Positions 1 to 11,075 of a stretch of 64,000 nucleotides of DNA are shown in pieces. Where the stretch lies: assembly GCA_037957365.1 (NCBI GenBank), contig JARHVA010001473.1:2968001-3032000 (forward strand). The letters are read 5' to 3'. The position numbers and the translations under genes are program-made. The first letter of the stretch is position 1. Every line of letters begins with the position of its first letter. The notes under the pieces are model-generated. The model saw nothing but the letters and a program-made list of their open reading frames with translations. It ran no database searches and was not told the origin of the DNA. This DNA comes from Torreya grandis (Eukaryota; Streptophyta; Pinopsida; Cupressales; Taxaceae).

Positions 1-2
1 CT

Positions 3-975
3 CTATTGAGAGAATTTGTAGATATTTTTGCATTGTCTTATTCTAACATGCTAGGTTTAGACCTTACCTTGGTTCTACACCACCTTGTGATTAATCCTAA
101 TGCCAAATTGGTAAAACAAAAGTTACATAAGATGCATCCTTGCATTGATGTATTAGTAAATAAAGACTTGAAAAATCTCTTAGAATCAAGATGTATTTGA
201 TCCATTGATTAATTAGAATGGATCTCTAATGTGGTACCTGTTAGTAAAAAACTTGAAGGGATTAGAATTTGTACTAAATTTCAAGACATCAACAAATCTT
301 GTCCTAAAGATGATTTTCCCTTGCCTAATATCAACATGATCATCAACTCTATAGTCAGTTATGAAATGCTTTCACTCATTTATGGATTTTTAGGATACAA
401 CCAAATCAGAATAACACCAGAAGACCAACATAAAATAACATTCACCACTCCATGGGGAACATTTTATTATTAGGTGATGCCATTTGGCCTTAAGAATGTT
501 GGAGCCATAAATCAAAGGGCCATGGCTATCATATTTCATGATATGACAAATGATATTGTTAAAGACTATGTCGATGACATATTAGAAAAATCCAAAACCA
601 GGGTTGACCATCTAGTAGTGTTGTGTAAGATATTTGAAAGATTATGAGAGTATAAAGTTAGAATCAATCCAAAGAAATGTGTGTTCAGTGTAACTTCAAG
701 TAAATTACTTGGCTTCATTATGTCTTGTAGAGGTATTGAAGTTGATCCAGCTAAATTCTAGGCTATAATCAAGATGCCACCACCAACCAGTTTAAATCAA
801 ATCTATAGTTTGCAGGGTAAGATCTAGTCAATTCAATACTTTATCTATTAGTTAGCAGATAAGTGCCATCCATTTACACACCTTTTAAAGAAGGGAGTTT
901 CATTTCACTAGGATGATCACTTCCAAACAACTTTTTAATAGCTCAAAGATTATCTTATTAATCTACTTATTTTAT
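3..975 (+). pseudogene. Tat-type Gypsy reverse transcriptase, decayed
   Basis: Would copy element RNA into cDNA in cytoplasmic particles. The linker shows 'MLGLDLTLVLHHL' and 'VKQKLHKMHP', the usual pre-RT signature of Tat/Athila-type pol. The RT follows in the same frame: 'WISNVVPV', 'CPKDDFPLPNI', 'TPWGTFYY', a stop, 'VMPFGLKN', and the catalytic YVDD box at 567-578. The thumb is recognisable ('NPKKCVFSV', 'KLLGFI'). In-frame stops at 198-200, 471-473, 645-647, 759-761 and later break it. At 471 and 759 the family has glutamine, and at 645 arginine, so CAG to TAG and CGA to TGA changes explain them. Certain as an RT remnant; the left end is cut by the window. Confidence 0.93.
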
Positions 976-983
976 TACCTCTT

Positions 984-1345
984 ATGTTAGGAAAGCCATT
1001 CTTGTTACACCTATCAGCTATTGACCATGCGCTAGGGGCACTCTTGGCTCAACATGATGACAATGGAAAAGAACATGCTGTATACTACCTAAGCCATACC
1101 TTGGTTACATATGAACATAACTATGCACTTGTTGAAAAAACTTGTCTATCCATAGTTTTTATAGCTCAAAAACTGCACCATTACATGTTGAATAATAAAA
1201 CCATGGTCATTTCAAAATTAGATCCACTCAAGTATCTACTATCTAAAATAGCTTTGCAAGGTATATGTCTAAATGGATCATGTTTCTCAGTGAGTTTGAC
1301 ATAGAGTATGTCAATCAGAAGGCAATCAAAGGATAAGTTCTTACA
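984..1345 (+). pseudogene. Gypsy RT-linked RNase H, decayed
   Basis: First RNase H domain, which would degrade the RNA strand of the RNA:DNA hybrid. Seen: 'KPFLLHLSAIDHALGALLAQ', 'VYYLSHTLVTYEHNY' and 'AQKLHHYML', in the order and spacing of the Gypsy RNase H. It follows the RT in the same frame. Near 1285-1304 the reading frame changes, after which the tether ('SEFDIEYVNQKAIKG') continues in another frame toward the second RNase H. Family identity is secure; the gene is dead. Confidence 0.9.
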
Positions 1346-1870
1346 GATCAACTTCCTAAATCACCTCTCATAGACACACAACCACTCACATTTCAATTTC
1401 TTGATGAATCCATCATGATCTTCATTGACATACCCCTTGAGGAGTAGCCATAGAAGCTATATTTTGATGGTTCATTCACGACACATGGATCAGGGGTAGG
1501 CCTATTGTTTATTACACCATAGGGGGATCTAATCCCTAAATCATTTAGAATCAATTTTCCTTATACAAATAACATGGCTGAGTATGAAGCACTTATTATA
1601 GGTCTTCGATAAGTAGTGTAGTGGAATATATCTCATCTTTAAGTTTATAGTGATTCTTAGTTAATCATCAATCATGTTATAGATCATTTCTAGACCAAAG
1701 ATGACAAGTTGGTTCCATATAAAGCCATGGTCGACATTCTTAAACAACAAATTACCAACATTCAATTTGAGCACATACCAAGGTCTAGTAACAAAATGAT
1801 AAATGTCATGGCTACTACTAGCTCTTTGATTTGACAAATAGATAAAGCTAGAGAGTATCAATTCCTCAAG
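1346..1870 (+). pseudogene. second (archaeal-type) RNase H of Tat lineage
   Basis: A second RNase H sits between the RT-linked one and the integrase. Visible are 'KLYFDGSFTTHGSGVG' (first catalytic aspartate in FDGS), 'PYTNNMAEYEALIIGLR' (catalytic glutamate in EYEA) and 'VYSDS' (aspartate). That is the D-E-D order of the domain called aRNH in plant Tat elements. Several stops fall where tryptophan or glutamine is expected just before KLYFDGS. The same domain occurs in the minus-strand element near 37.9 kb, so both Gypsy pols in the window belong to dual-RNase-H lineages. Confidence 0.85.
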
Positions 1871-2114
1871 AATTTGTTAGCACCAGCTCATAAACCTTCA
1901 ACCATTGCCATGATTTGTGATATTGTTGGTCTTAATTTTATTTGGTACTCAAACATTTACAACTACCTTCATGACCAAGTTCTACCATCTAGCCTCTCTC
2001 AAAAACAAACCAAATCCTTTATTCATCATTTTGCCTATTATACTCTACTTAGATCCACCCTTTATCATCGTAGTTTTTATGGAACTCTACTTTGTTGTTT
2101 AACTTCAGTATAGT

Positions 2115-3204
2115 CTACATTAACATTAAGATAAGTTCATAAAGGAGTATGTGGAGCTCGTTCTAGTGGGGTAATCCCATCCAAAAAGCTCTTACTTACT
2201 AGTTATTATTGGCCCATAATGGATGCATATGCCACTGCATATGTAAAAAAGTGTGATAAATGTCAATGACATGCTAATCTAATTCATGCCTCATCAAAAA
2301 CCTTGAAACTAATGTTGATAGCATGGAAATTTTCTACATGGGGAGTTGACCTCATTAGGAAGATTAAACCCACTTCGTTTGATAGCCATAAACATATCCT
2401 TACTACCACTGAATATTTCACTAAGTGGGTTAAATCTATACCCCTCACTTACATGACTGAAAAACAAATTTTCAAATTCATCTTCAACCATCTCATTTTC
2501 CACTATGGTATTCCCTCTAACATTATATCTGATAATGGAGGATCATTCAAAAACAAAGATGTAGACTAGATATGTATTGAATATAATATCATGTAACATT
2601 TTTTCTATAGCACATTACCCTCAAGGTAATGGTCAAGCTGAGACATCCAATAAAACCATTGTCAATATTCTCAAAAATATTGTTAATGATGCCAATCATG
2701 ATTGGCACCTCTATATATTCCCTACCCTTTAGGTATACTGTACCTGTCATTATACCCCCCATAGGAGCCACTCCATACTCACTTGTTTATGGTACTAAAG
2801 CCATACTTCCCATTGAGATCAAATTTCCTTCACTACGTATCTCTTTCAAGTATGTCCTGGATGATCATGACTATCGAGTATCTCGCCTGCAAGAGCTAGA
2901 CCTACTGGATGAGAAATGCATATCCACACTCAATAATCTTCAAACATATCAGAACTAACTCAAAGGCCACTATAATCAGCATGTTAAGTATAGAGAATTT
3001 GAACTTGGTGATCTTTTCCTTAAATAAAACCAAAATAATGCCATAGTTGAAAAGAAACATAAAGAGAAATTCAAACCAAACTAGATAAGACCTTTCATCA
3101 TTACTGTAGATTATGGATCATGAGCATATAGGCTTGCCACACCAGATGGAGATGAACTTCTAGAGCTGATGAATATTATTCATCTCAAGTGGTACTATGC
3201 TTGA
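2115..3204 (+). pseudogene. Gypsy integrase with C-terminal domain, decayed
   Basis: Would insert the cDNA into chromosomes. The zinc-binding part ('SYYWPIMD', 'KKCDKCQ') is followed by the DDE core. The catalytic positions are D at 2348-2350 (WGVDL), D at 2531-2533 (SDNGG) and E at 2640-2642 (NGQAE), giving the usual D-35-E spacing if a frame slip is allowed. The C-terminal part has 'GATPYSLVYGTKAILPIEI', 'REFELGDLF' and ends in 'HLKWYYA' at the stop 3202-3204, the common end of Tat polyproteins. Frames change near 2570 and again near 2680. Stops include TGA for CGA at 2267-2269. Confidence 0.9.
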
Positions 3205-5647
3205 GTGCTAAGGTGTATTATTTGTAAGGACCATTTCAGTTATGCCATTTTATCACTATTCTTCTTTATACAAATACCATCCTTGTCCATCCTCTTCACC
3301 ATATCCACTTTTTGCTTTTAACCTATCAACCTAGTGTATTCTAAAGCCTATCTTGTTTGACTTTGATTTTTTACCATTCGTTACACATTTTTAGCATAAA
3401 GGTATCTGATTAGTTTCATCAGTTGGTTCAAGTACTTCAAATAAAGATCGTATTTTGGGATAGTGTGACAAAATTTTCAATAGTTTCATCCTTCATTTGT
3501 TATTCTTTCTTACCATTGATCTTACTACTAATTATAACCACCTTTGGGAAAATTAGTACCCTTGATCTATGCCATTGTGTCTTAGTTATAACTGCCTATG
3601 GGTAAACCAAGAGCAACATTAAGCCTTGACATACCAACTTGTCACTTCCTATGTCAAACTATGCCTATTTTGTTTGTATTGAATGCTACACTAGTCAAAT
3701 TCCTTCACTGTAAGGGAAAAATTATAGTGAATTGAGGTCCCACTCTGGGACTATTTAGGTAGTGCTCAATACTCATTGAGGTCAGCTTATTCACCACCTA
3801 AACCACACTCTCACCATTTTGTGAGCAACCTAAACCACACTCTTACCATTTTATGAGCACCCCCTAAGCTATGCTCTTACCATTTTGAGAGAAACTTAAG
3901 CCACACTCTCACCATTTTGTGAGAAACGTAAGCCATGCTCTCACCATTTTGTGGGCAACTTAAGCCATGCTTACAATATTTTGTAAGCAACCTAAGCCAT
4001 GCTTTCACTATTTTGTGAGCAACCTAAACCATGCTCTTGCCATTTTGTGAGCACCCTCTAATCCATGCTCTCATCATTTTATGAGCAACCTTAGTTTAAA
4101 CACTCTCACCATTTTGTGAGCTTGAACCATTTAGTGTCTCATCATTCTCGGTTGAGTTGAGACACTCCAAAATAATTCCAAAAACATTTGGAAAATCATT
4201 AGAAAAGAATAAAAACATTGACCACTTCTTTGCCTTAAGGATTTTGGGAACCCTTACTAAGTTACATGAAAATCACTTGTCATTTAGTTTCCCCATATTT
4301 TTTGGCCTTTTCCTCTCATGCACTTTCTATTTTTCAAGACCATTCCTTATTCTTCTATCACAACCATTCTATTTGTTTTCATCAATTATCACATTCTTCC
4401 CATTCCTTGGGAGAACTACATTTGGCCTGAAGTTTTTTATTGGATATTACATCTATGGAACTATGTAGGTAGCGTCCACTTTCCTAGTGCATATGGAGAC
4501 AACTAGACCACCCCCTTCCTTTTCTTTTATTCCCCCATTTTGTTTGTTTGTTTAGTTGTCACCTATTTTCTAGGGGCAATGTCATATGGTTTTTATTACA
4601 TTGTTTGTTTGTTTATTTCTACTTATTTTGTTTGTTTTTCTACGTATTTGTTGGCTTTTAGCATGGTTGCCTCAATTTAGTGTATGTGTGTTCATTGGGT
4701 GATTCCTTTCCCACACTTATACTTGAATCCATCCATATTCATATGTTTACATTATCATCATGGTTTTTATCATTAGTGCATTATTTTATATTGAGTATTG
4801 GATTATAGGAGTTAGTCTTCATGCATATTTTGGCCAAGTATTTATGGTGTTCTATCATGAAACCTACCATCACATGCTACAACAAACCTTAGCTTCAAGA
4901 AGTCTATTCAACAATGGTGGAATCTCTTTGGCATCGACATCCTGATTCCATCCTAATCATATCCCAAATAGAGTAATTAACCATGAAAGAGTTTCAACCT
5001 TTATTAGTTTAGACATGCATCTCCCTACTAGTTGGTTGTTCTAATTCATCATTACCCTCTATGTTAAGTCATCATCATCCTCAATCAAATTTATCATGTT
5101 TTACATAATTAGAGTCCAATTATTATAAACACCTATGGGCAAATCCTTGTACATTGTCCTAACTGCATTTATCAATGATTATAACTGCCTTTGGGAAATT
5201 CATTGTGTTGTCACCACTTATCTTTTTCTACCCATACAAAGGCATGTTATTATCTTGTTTGTTTGTCCTAACTAGGGTAGCTTTATCTTCTCAATGATTA
5301 TAACCACTTTTGGTCAAATCATTATGTTATCATACCATGTTGCCACTATCAGGGTATAATATTTATAACCACCTTTGGGCAAACCATTGTGCACATCCCA
5401 CTTTCATTCTCAATTATTTTGAATACTTTTTAAATATCATTATGTTTTCACCCCATCATATTTCCTTTCTTTGGTCTCCTCATTTTTCTTATTTCTTTTT
5501 TGAGGGACCGTTTATTGACCTCCTTGTGCCAACTATTCCCTCGAGGGGGCATCACACAATTAATTTATCATCATTGTAGTTGTAGGCATACAGGACCTTT
5601 GCATTCTTTGAGAAGATGTTACTATGCTTATATCTTGCAACACCTTC
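3205..5647 (+). other. long non-coding 3' region of Tat element
   Basis: About 2.4 kb between the end of pol and the LTR, with no credible coding frame. It holds a 36-bp minisatellite (3795-4122), several copies of a 'TATAACCACCTTTGGG'-type motif (about 3530, 3588, 5126, 5180, 5296, 5365), T-rich stretches, and a block at 5502-5553 with a 'GAGGGACCGT' ... 'GAGGGGGCATCA' signature. Its right half aligns with 55,300-56,890 of the 49-58 kb element. Long 3' untranslated regions are known in Tat elements. Confidence 0.75.
3795..4122 (+). repeat. 36-bp hairpin minisatellite, about 9 units
   Basis: Tandem degenerate units of about 36 bp with the core 'CTCACCATTTTGTGAGCAAC' followed by 'CTAAGCCATG'. 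Each unit carries an inverted pair CTCAC/GTGAG around CATTTT and could form a short hairpin. The related element at 49-58 kb has only about two units in the matching place (55,736-55,790), so the array expanded or contracted between family members. Confidence 0.85.
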
Positions 5648-5663
5648 CCAAATAGGGGAAAAT
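5648..5663 (+). promoter_or_regulatory. polypurine tract before 3' LTR
   Basis: 'CCAAATAGGGGAAAAT' directly precedes the LTR start at 5664. The same tract with one change precedes the 3' LTR at 56905. Its position and purine run fit a plus-strand primer. Confidence 0.65.
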
Positions 5664-6868
5664 TATAGACACCTAAAATTGGCCATTGATAACCTCTAAT
5701 CAAACTTTTGGCCAATTTCCATTTAAAACATACAATTTTTCTTAAAAACACTAAAACATGCTAAATGATGTGAAACTAAAATATTCAAGTGCCAATTTTG
5801 GCCAAGGTATCACTGAATGGGGTAATGCAATTTATGGGCTAGCTAACTTTGATCAATTCATTTTGAATCAATATGCCAAATTTGCACCTAGATGCTCTAG
5901 ATTGATCTTTCCTATCAAATATCTTGCATGAGACATGTGCCTTTGTTATTTTTTGTTGGAAATATCCTAAATAAGAATATGGTTCTAATGCATTTGACAT
6001 CTCCTTCAAATTCTAATCTAGTCAAACTTTGGACCAATAACAAGACATTTTGATTAATTTGAGTAATTTGAGCACAAAGTGCTTAAACATGCTTAAGAGA
6101 TAATTAACCCAAATCAAGGCCTAATTAATAATTCCATAGAAGCTTGTTGAATACTTGTTTTTAGAAATAAATATTGAATATCTACATCGTCAAGTGACCT
6201 CATTTATTGAGAAGACATCCCTAGGCCATAAATGCCACAAATATCAAGATTCATGCCCTCCATGCCTCATCAATGCCTTCCATACCTCTTAATTTCCCCT
6301 TATTCCAATGTCATGATGAGGATAATTACAAACTTAATTCCTAAAATTGAATTAATCCTCAACCACACATCTCAATCTTGAGATGGATGGTTTAAGTTGA
6401 TTATGATCAAATCTAAAAATCTATAAATAGAGAGGCCAAGAACATCATTTCTAAGCCATTTTAGTGAAAAGTTATAATGAAATATTGGTTCTAAAAGATT
6501 AAAGAATTTAGATTTACCACGCCAAATTGATTCCAAGCCAAGCCAAGCCATAAGCCATAAGCCATAAGCCACAAGGTGCCAAGGAAAGATGGAGGTAGCC
6601 AAGCTTCAATTACCAAGGACTTCATGAGCACAAATTGAGCAAGCCACCACTACAAAGACATTTGGATCATCCAAGAAAGGTGAAGAAATTCTTGTGTTTT
6701 ATTCCTTAATTTTTAGTTGTGTTTGTCATTTGTTTTTGTTAACTAAGCTCTCTCTAGTGTCTAGGCCTAGAGATGTTATGCTAGTTAGTGTGTTCTTTTT
6801 ATTTTGTTTTCATTTTACAACTAACACCATACTAACCATCCTCTCTTGAGTAAAATTCATAGATCACA
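5664..6868 (+). repeat. 3' LTR of Tat element (copy A)
   Basis: Begins TATAGACACC (TG expected, G to A change) and ends at ...GATCACA, set by alignment with the LTRs at 49118-50292 and 56905-58085. All share 'ATGGGGTAATGCAATTTATG', 'CATCCCTAGGCCATAAATGC', 'AGATGGATGGTTTA' and 'AACCATCCTCTCTTGAGT'. 'CTATAAATAGAGAGGC' near 6420 is a plausible TATA box, so transcription may start shortly after. It is slightly longer than the other copies because of a local expansion of AAGCCATAAGCC near 6533-6571. Confidence 0.85.
6533..6571 (+). repeat. short CAAGCCATAAGCC expansion in LTR
   Basis: Runs of CCAAG and GCCATAA units ('AAGCCATAAGCCATAAGCC') absent from the homologous LTRs at 49990-50015 and 57780-57805, where one or two copies occur. 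A local slippage expansion specific to this LTR. Confidence 0.7.
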
Positions 6869-6948
6869 CTCTTTTGGTTTGATTTTTAGGTGAGGAATAT
6901 ATGAAGGTGTATATTATAGTTATACTAATCTTATCTAGGGAAATAACT
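6869..6948. other. old host segment 'F', left of Copia insertion
   Basis: Eighty bases between the Tat LTR and the Copia LTR. They align with 30,705-30,790 ('TTTGATTTATAGGTGAG', 'GAAATAACTTG'), which continues without interruption into sequence found here only beyond 14,089. This proves the Copia was inserted. The last five bases (6944-6948, TAACT) are the left target-site duplication. Confidence 0.75.
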
Positions 6949-7838
6949 TGTTAAGCACAAGCTTATACTGAGAGGGGGGGTGAATCAGTATAAGATATTT
7001 TTTCACTTTTGAATATTAATCTTAAATCCAAAACTTAAAAATACTCTGTAATTTCCATATTCAAAGCAATCAAAGAATATAATGCAAAACCACACAATGC
7101 AAATAGACACAGATTTGCATGGAAACCCTTTCGTGAGAAAACCATAGATAAATTATATTAATATTACTATTTTTAGGCACCAAAATACTAGAGCACCAAC
7201 CCAAAAAATAATTTTTTAGGCATCAACCTACAAGAGTACCAACCCCTTTCACCGAGCACCAACTCAGCAAGAGACACCAACAACCTTCTCATAAAAAATC
7301 ACTCTTCTATCTCAAATTTGTTGTCAAAAAAATGGATGATAGAACACTTGATTTATCTCCTTTAGATTAGATCTAAACTTGAGTGTTTTTGCTTCTATAC
7401 TCTTCCTTATACTTGTTAATTTTTTATTTTTAATATTCTCACAAAAATTTGCCTTTAAAAATTCTTATCTTCTTTTATTTCTTCCACTTTCAAATCTACT
7501 TTTTTTCCATTTATTATGCACTTATTTATAACCCACAGAAAGCCACAAATTAAGGTCGTGACTCTTCAAGTGAAAAAGTCCTTTAGAACGGTCACAACTT
7601 TTCCCAATAGGTCAGCCAAGGTTGACAATTCTGTCAACATTTTTATCAACACATCCATTCACTTCTGTCAAAATTTCTATTCACTTCCATCGATAATTCC
7701 ATTCACTTCTAGCAACATTTCCGTTCACTTCTATCAACAATTCCATTCACTTCCATTGACATTTCTGTTCACTTTTGGCCATCAATTCCATTCACTTCTG
7801 TCAATAGTTCATTTGACATCAATGACAATATTCCAAAA
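6949..7838 (-). repeat. 3' LTR of Copia element
   Basis: On the plus strand it begins TGTTAAGCACAAGC and ends ...GACAATATTCCAAAA, where the partner LTR ends ...CCAACA, so the terminal TG (minus strand) is mutated here. About 890 bp against about 931 bp for the 5' LTR. Most of the difference sits in the internal 25-bp minisatellite and small indels. Confidence 0.9.
7640..7812. repeat. 25-bp minisatellite inside Copia 3' LTR
   Basis: About seven degenerate units of the type 'CAACAATTCCATTCACTTC'. The partner LTR has about eight units at 13,855-14,055. Confidence 0.8.
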
Positions 7839-8037
7839 ATCTCCCCCTTTGTCATTGATGGTAACCACATAATGAATTTACTCCCCTTGCTGCACTATCT
7901 CTTCTATCTAAATCCTTCTTTTTTGTAGCTCCCCCTTTTTGTGACATCCTCTTTTTATACTTCTCCCCCTTTTACATCAATGGTAAAGGGTCTATCCAAG
8001 AGCTAGTACTTAGCCCCCCCTCAGTTGATGCTTCCCT
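7839..8037 (-). promoter_or_regulatory. multiple polypurine tracts (3' untranslated region)
   Basis: On the minus strand, purine tracts of the form AAAGGGGGAG occur at about 7841-7850 (next to the LTR), 7881-7889, 7929-7940, 7961-7974 and 8013-8020. Only the LTR-proximal one is placed to prime plus-strand synthesis. Repetition of this motif upstream of the 3' LTR is a reported Sirevirus trait. Confidence 0.75.
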
Positions 8038-8625
8038 TTAGTGGCAAGAAGCAAAATAAATTAATCCCAACTTCTATCATAGGTACTCAAATATTTCCTT
8101 TGGAAGTGGCTTAGTGAAGATATCTACCATCTGTTTGGATGTGGAAACATATTCCAATTTTACTTGTTGTTCTACCACCTATTCTCTCAAGAAATGATAC
8201 TGTATAGGGTTATGCTTAGTTTTGGAATGCATAACTAAATTATTCAAATTACTTATTACACTAGTATTATCACAGAATATGGAGATTAGATGATCATACT
8301 CTACTTTGATATCTTTCAAGGTTTGTTTCATCCATAGAACTTGTATACAACAAAGCACTGCTGCTATGTACTCTGCTTTTGCTATGGATAGAGATATAGA
8401 ATTTTGATTCTTACTCAACCATGATACTAGGCTATCTCCAAGAAAGAATGCTCCTCCACTTGTACTTTTTTTATCATCTACACAACCTATCCAATCTAAA
8501 TCTATGTATGCTACCAATGTGAAGTCTTTACCTCTTAGGTACCACAACCCATAATCCAAGTTTCTCTTTAAATATCTAAATATGCGTTTCACAGCTTGCA
8601 CGTGTTTCTTTTAGAGTTTCTTGAA
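8038..8625 (-). pseudogene. Copia RNase H, C-terminus of pol
   Basis: Would remove RNA from the hybrid during cDNA synthesis. Visible: 'AVKRIFRYLKRNLDYGLWY', 'DLDWIGCVDDKKSTSG', 'SIAKAEYIAA', 'VLWMKQTLKDI' and, after a stop at 8179-8181, 'DIFTKPLPKEIFEYL', which is the usual Copia pol end. The natural end is the TAA at 8038-8040. Stops at 8179 and near 8070, and one between this frame and the RT at about 8610, disable it. The catalytic aspartate and glutamate regions are still readable. Confidence 0.92.
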
Positions 8626-8626
8626 A

Positions 8627-9650
8627 TCATGCAACCATACCTACTATTTGCATGATATCTAGCCTAGATGTCATCACATATAGTAAAATCCCAATCATTG
8701 ATCTGTAAAGAGTTTGATCAGTATTCAGAGACTCATCATCTTTGTTCAACTTCATACCTATAGCCATAGGTGTGCTAATAGGGGCACACTTCTCCATATG
8801 GAATTTCTTCAACATCTCCTTCACATACTTGCTTTGGGATATGAATATTCCTTTGTTGGATTGAGAGATTTGTAAACCAAGGAAAAATGACAACTCACCT
8901 AACATGGACATCTCAAATTCCTTTTGAGTATCTTTGATAAATATCTTAGACATTTTCTCATTATGTCCTCCAAAGATTATATCATCTACATACACCACAA
9001 CAATTAACTAGTGATCTCCTTCAGTTTTGATGTAAAGATTATTATCAACATATCCTCTCTTGAATCCTTGGTCTTGTAAGTATTTATCAAGCCTAGCATA
9101 CCATGCTCTAGGAGCTTGTTTCTATTTGTACAAAGCCTTCTTCAACTTACACACATAATCCTTATTTTTTGATAAGAGGAATCCTTCTAGTTGTTCTATG
9201 TAAACTTTCTCTTCTATATTACCATTTAGAAATGCTGATTTAACATCCATTTGATAGACTTTGAAATTTTTGAATACTGAAAATGTAAGAAATATTAAAA
9301 TTGCTTATAATCTAGCAACAGGAGCAAAAGTCTCTTCAAAATCTATACCTTCTACTTGAGCATACCCCTTACATACCAACCTTGATTTGTTTCGAGTGAC
9401 TTGGCCATTTTCATTCAATTTATTTCAAAATACCCACTTAGTACCAATCACATTCTGATCCATTGGCCTGGGCATAAGTTTCCAAGTCTCATTCTTCTCA
9501 ATTTGATCTAACTCTTCTTCCATTGCTTTTACCCAATGTTTTTCATGACTATCTTCAAAAAAATTCTTAGGCTCTACCTTGGATAACAAAGAGAAATTTA
9601 CATGTTCAGGTAAACTTAGAATTCTTCTTCTAGTTTTCACCCTAGCATCA
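8627..9650 (-). pseudogene. Copia reverse transcriptase, decayed
   Basis: Read from high to low coordinates: 'KHWVKAMEEELDQIEKNETW', 'NVIGTKWVF', then across stops '[19 protein letters not shown]', 'YQMDVKSAFLNGN', 'LKKALYK', 'APRAWYARLDKYLQ', the catalytic 'VYVDDIIFGG' (YVDD at 8981-8992) and 'FEMSMLGELSFFLGLQI'. This is the standard Copia RT order with few lost residues. Stops fall where glutamine, glutamate or tryptophan is expected. The wording around '[16 protein letters not shown]' is typical of SIRE-type Copia, but only a tree would settle the lineage. Confidence 0.93.
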
Positions 9651-10726
9651 ATGTTACCAAATATCTGACTTTTAGCATGATTCTTCTGAACAAAGTGAGA
9701 TGGTGTTTTGGTGTCCTACCTTTCAAATTCACTCAATTTTTATACATTTTCTTCCTCCCCTTCTTCTACAAGATTGGGTATTTCTAGAGGCTCTTCTAAA
9801 GTTTCTTTTGCCTTTTGATTCATGATCTCTTCTATTCTAACACTAGCACTTTCTACGATAGTTTTTAGCCTTTTTTATAACATTTATAGTCTTTGCTTTT
9901 TATGGAGTAGCCAAGAAAAATTCCTTCATTAGGTCTTGAATCAAATTTTCCCAAGTTTTCTTCATTCTTGTTGATAAAACATTTACTTCTAAACACTTTA
10001 AAATGTTTGACTGAAGCTGGTCTTCCTTTTCACAATTCGTATGGAGTTTTGTCATTATTAACTTTGATTTGCCCTCTATTCAAGATATATACTATTGTAT
10101 TAATTGCTTCTCTCTAGAATCCATCTGATAGCTTAAATTCATTCACCATAGTTCTAGCCATCTCTTGAATGGTTTGATGTTTCCTTTCTACCAATCCATT
10201 TTGTTGTGGAGTCCTTGTAGCTGAGTATTATCTCTTAATTCCATGATCTTTGCAAAACTCAATGAATTCATTTGAAATAAACTCACCTCCTCGATCTGAC
10301 CTTAGGCATTTTATTTTCAGCTCTTTTTCATTTTCTACTAATGCCTTGAAAGCTTTAAACTTTTCAAATGCTTTTGATTTTTCTTTTAGAAAGGCTACCC
10401 ACGTCATTCTAGTATAATCATCAATGAGCAACATAAAGTAGCTCTCACCTTGCATGATTTCAGTTCTAGTAGGACCACAGATCTGTAAGAATCATCTCTA
10501 TTGGTTTAGTGGTTGAATATTCCTTCATTCAAAACCTTACTCTATTTTGCTTCTTGTGTTGGCATTGCTTGCATAGAGTACTTGAAGGAATCGCTATTTT
10601 GGGCATATCTCGCATAGCCTGTCTGTTGCTAATTTTCACAAGATTATCAAAATTTATGTTCCCTAACCTTCTATGAAATTTCAAACTATCTTCAACTTGA
10701 CTCAGGTAACATTTCTCTCCTCTCAT
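9651..10726 (-). pseudogene. Copia integrase with pre-integrase zinc domain
   Basis: The pre-integrase domain (10529-10726) shows an H-x-H/C-x2-C arrangement ('KFHRRLGNINFDNL', 'CKQCQHKKQNRV'). The core shows 'LLIDDYTRMTWVAFLKEKS' and 'RSDRGGEF' for the two aspartates, and 'QQNGLVERKHQTIQEMAR' for the glutamate (codon at 10186-10188). The C-terminal part 'GRPASVKHFKVF' and 'FLGYSIKSK' follows. It would join the cDNA to target DNA, leaving the five-base duplication seen here. Isolated stops, for example between 10455 and 10529, inactivate it. Confidence 0.92.
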
Positions 10727-10849
10727 TTATCTAAGCATGTATAGGTTGTTTGTGTTTCTATGAGCATCTGCAATTAGTTATCTTATGTCTCTTTTTCTGA
10801 TCTCAAAACCTTTAGAAAATAACTTGAGTGTGTGTCCTTGATCACACAT

Positions 10850-11075
10850 TTGGCTAACACTTAGAAGATTATGCTTTATCCCTTCCACATATAACACATT
10901 TTCTATTTTTTTTTCCATTATCGAGACTAAGTGTACCTTTTCCTATTATTCTCGCTATAATGTTGTCTTCGAACTTCACCATGCCTTCATTGACCTTTTT
11001 TTATTGAGATGAATTTGCTTTATCTCTAGTCATGTGTCTCAAACATCCACTATCAATGAACCATTGTTGTCTTTC
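10850..11075 (-). pseudogene. Copia aspartic protease, decayed
   Basis: Retropepsin that would cleave the polyprotein. The active site is read as 'WFIDSGCLRHMTRD' on the minus strand, with DSGC at 11043-11054, a normal Copia variant of D-S/T-G. Downstream residues 'VKFEDN' and 'IIGKGTLSL' match the flap region of Copia proteases. A stop follows shortly after the active site. Confidence 0.85.

Larger units (their letters stand above)
1..6868 (+). mobile_element. Tat-type Ty3/Gypsy element, 5'-truncated by window edge
   Basis: Remnant of an LTR retrotransposon read left to right: pre-RT linker, RT, RNase H, a second RNase H, integrase, a long non-coding 3' region, a purine-rich tract, then an LTR of about 1.2 kb. 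The second RNase H between the RT-linked RNase H and the integrase is the hallmark of the plant Tat lineage. Gag, protease and the 5' LTR lie outside the window. The LTR and 3' region match the element at 49118-58085. The pol is inactive through many in-frame stops and at least three frame changes. The right LTR end at 6868 is set by alignment to the other LTR copies; no TSD can be checked. Confidence 0.88.

Noticed and set aside
3795..4122. CRISPR-like array
   Set aside because: Short regular repeats with stems, but units are directly adjacent and degenerate with no unique spacers, and the context is a plant retrotransposon 3' region.
6372..6602. 76-codon minus frame with repeated AYGLWLMAW text
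   Set aside because: Antisense of the GCCATAAGCC expansion in the Tat LTR.
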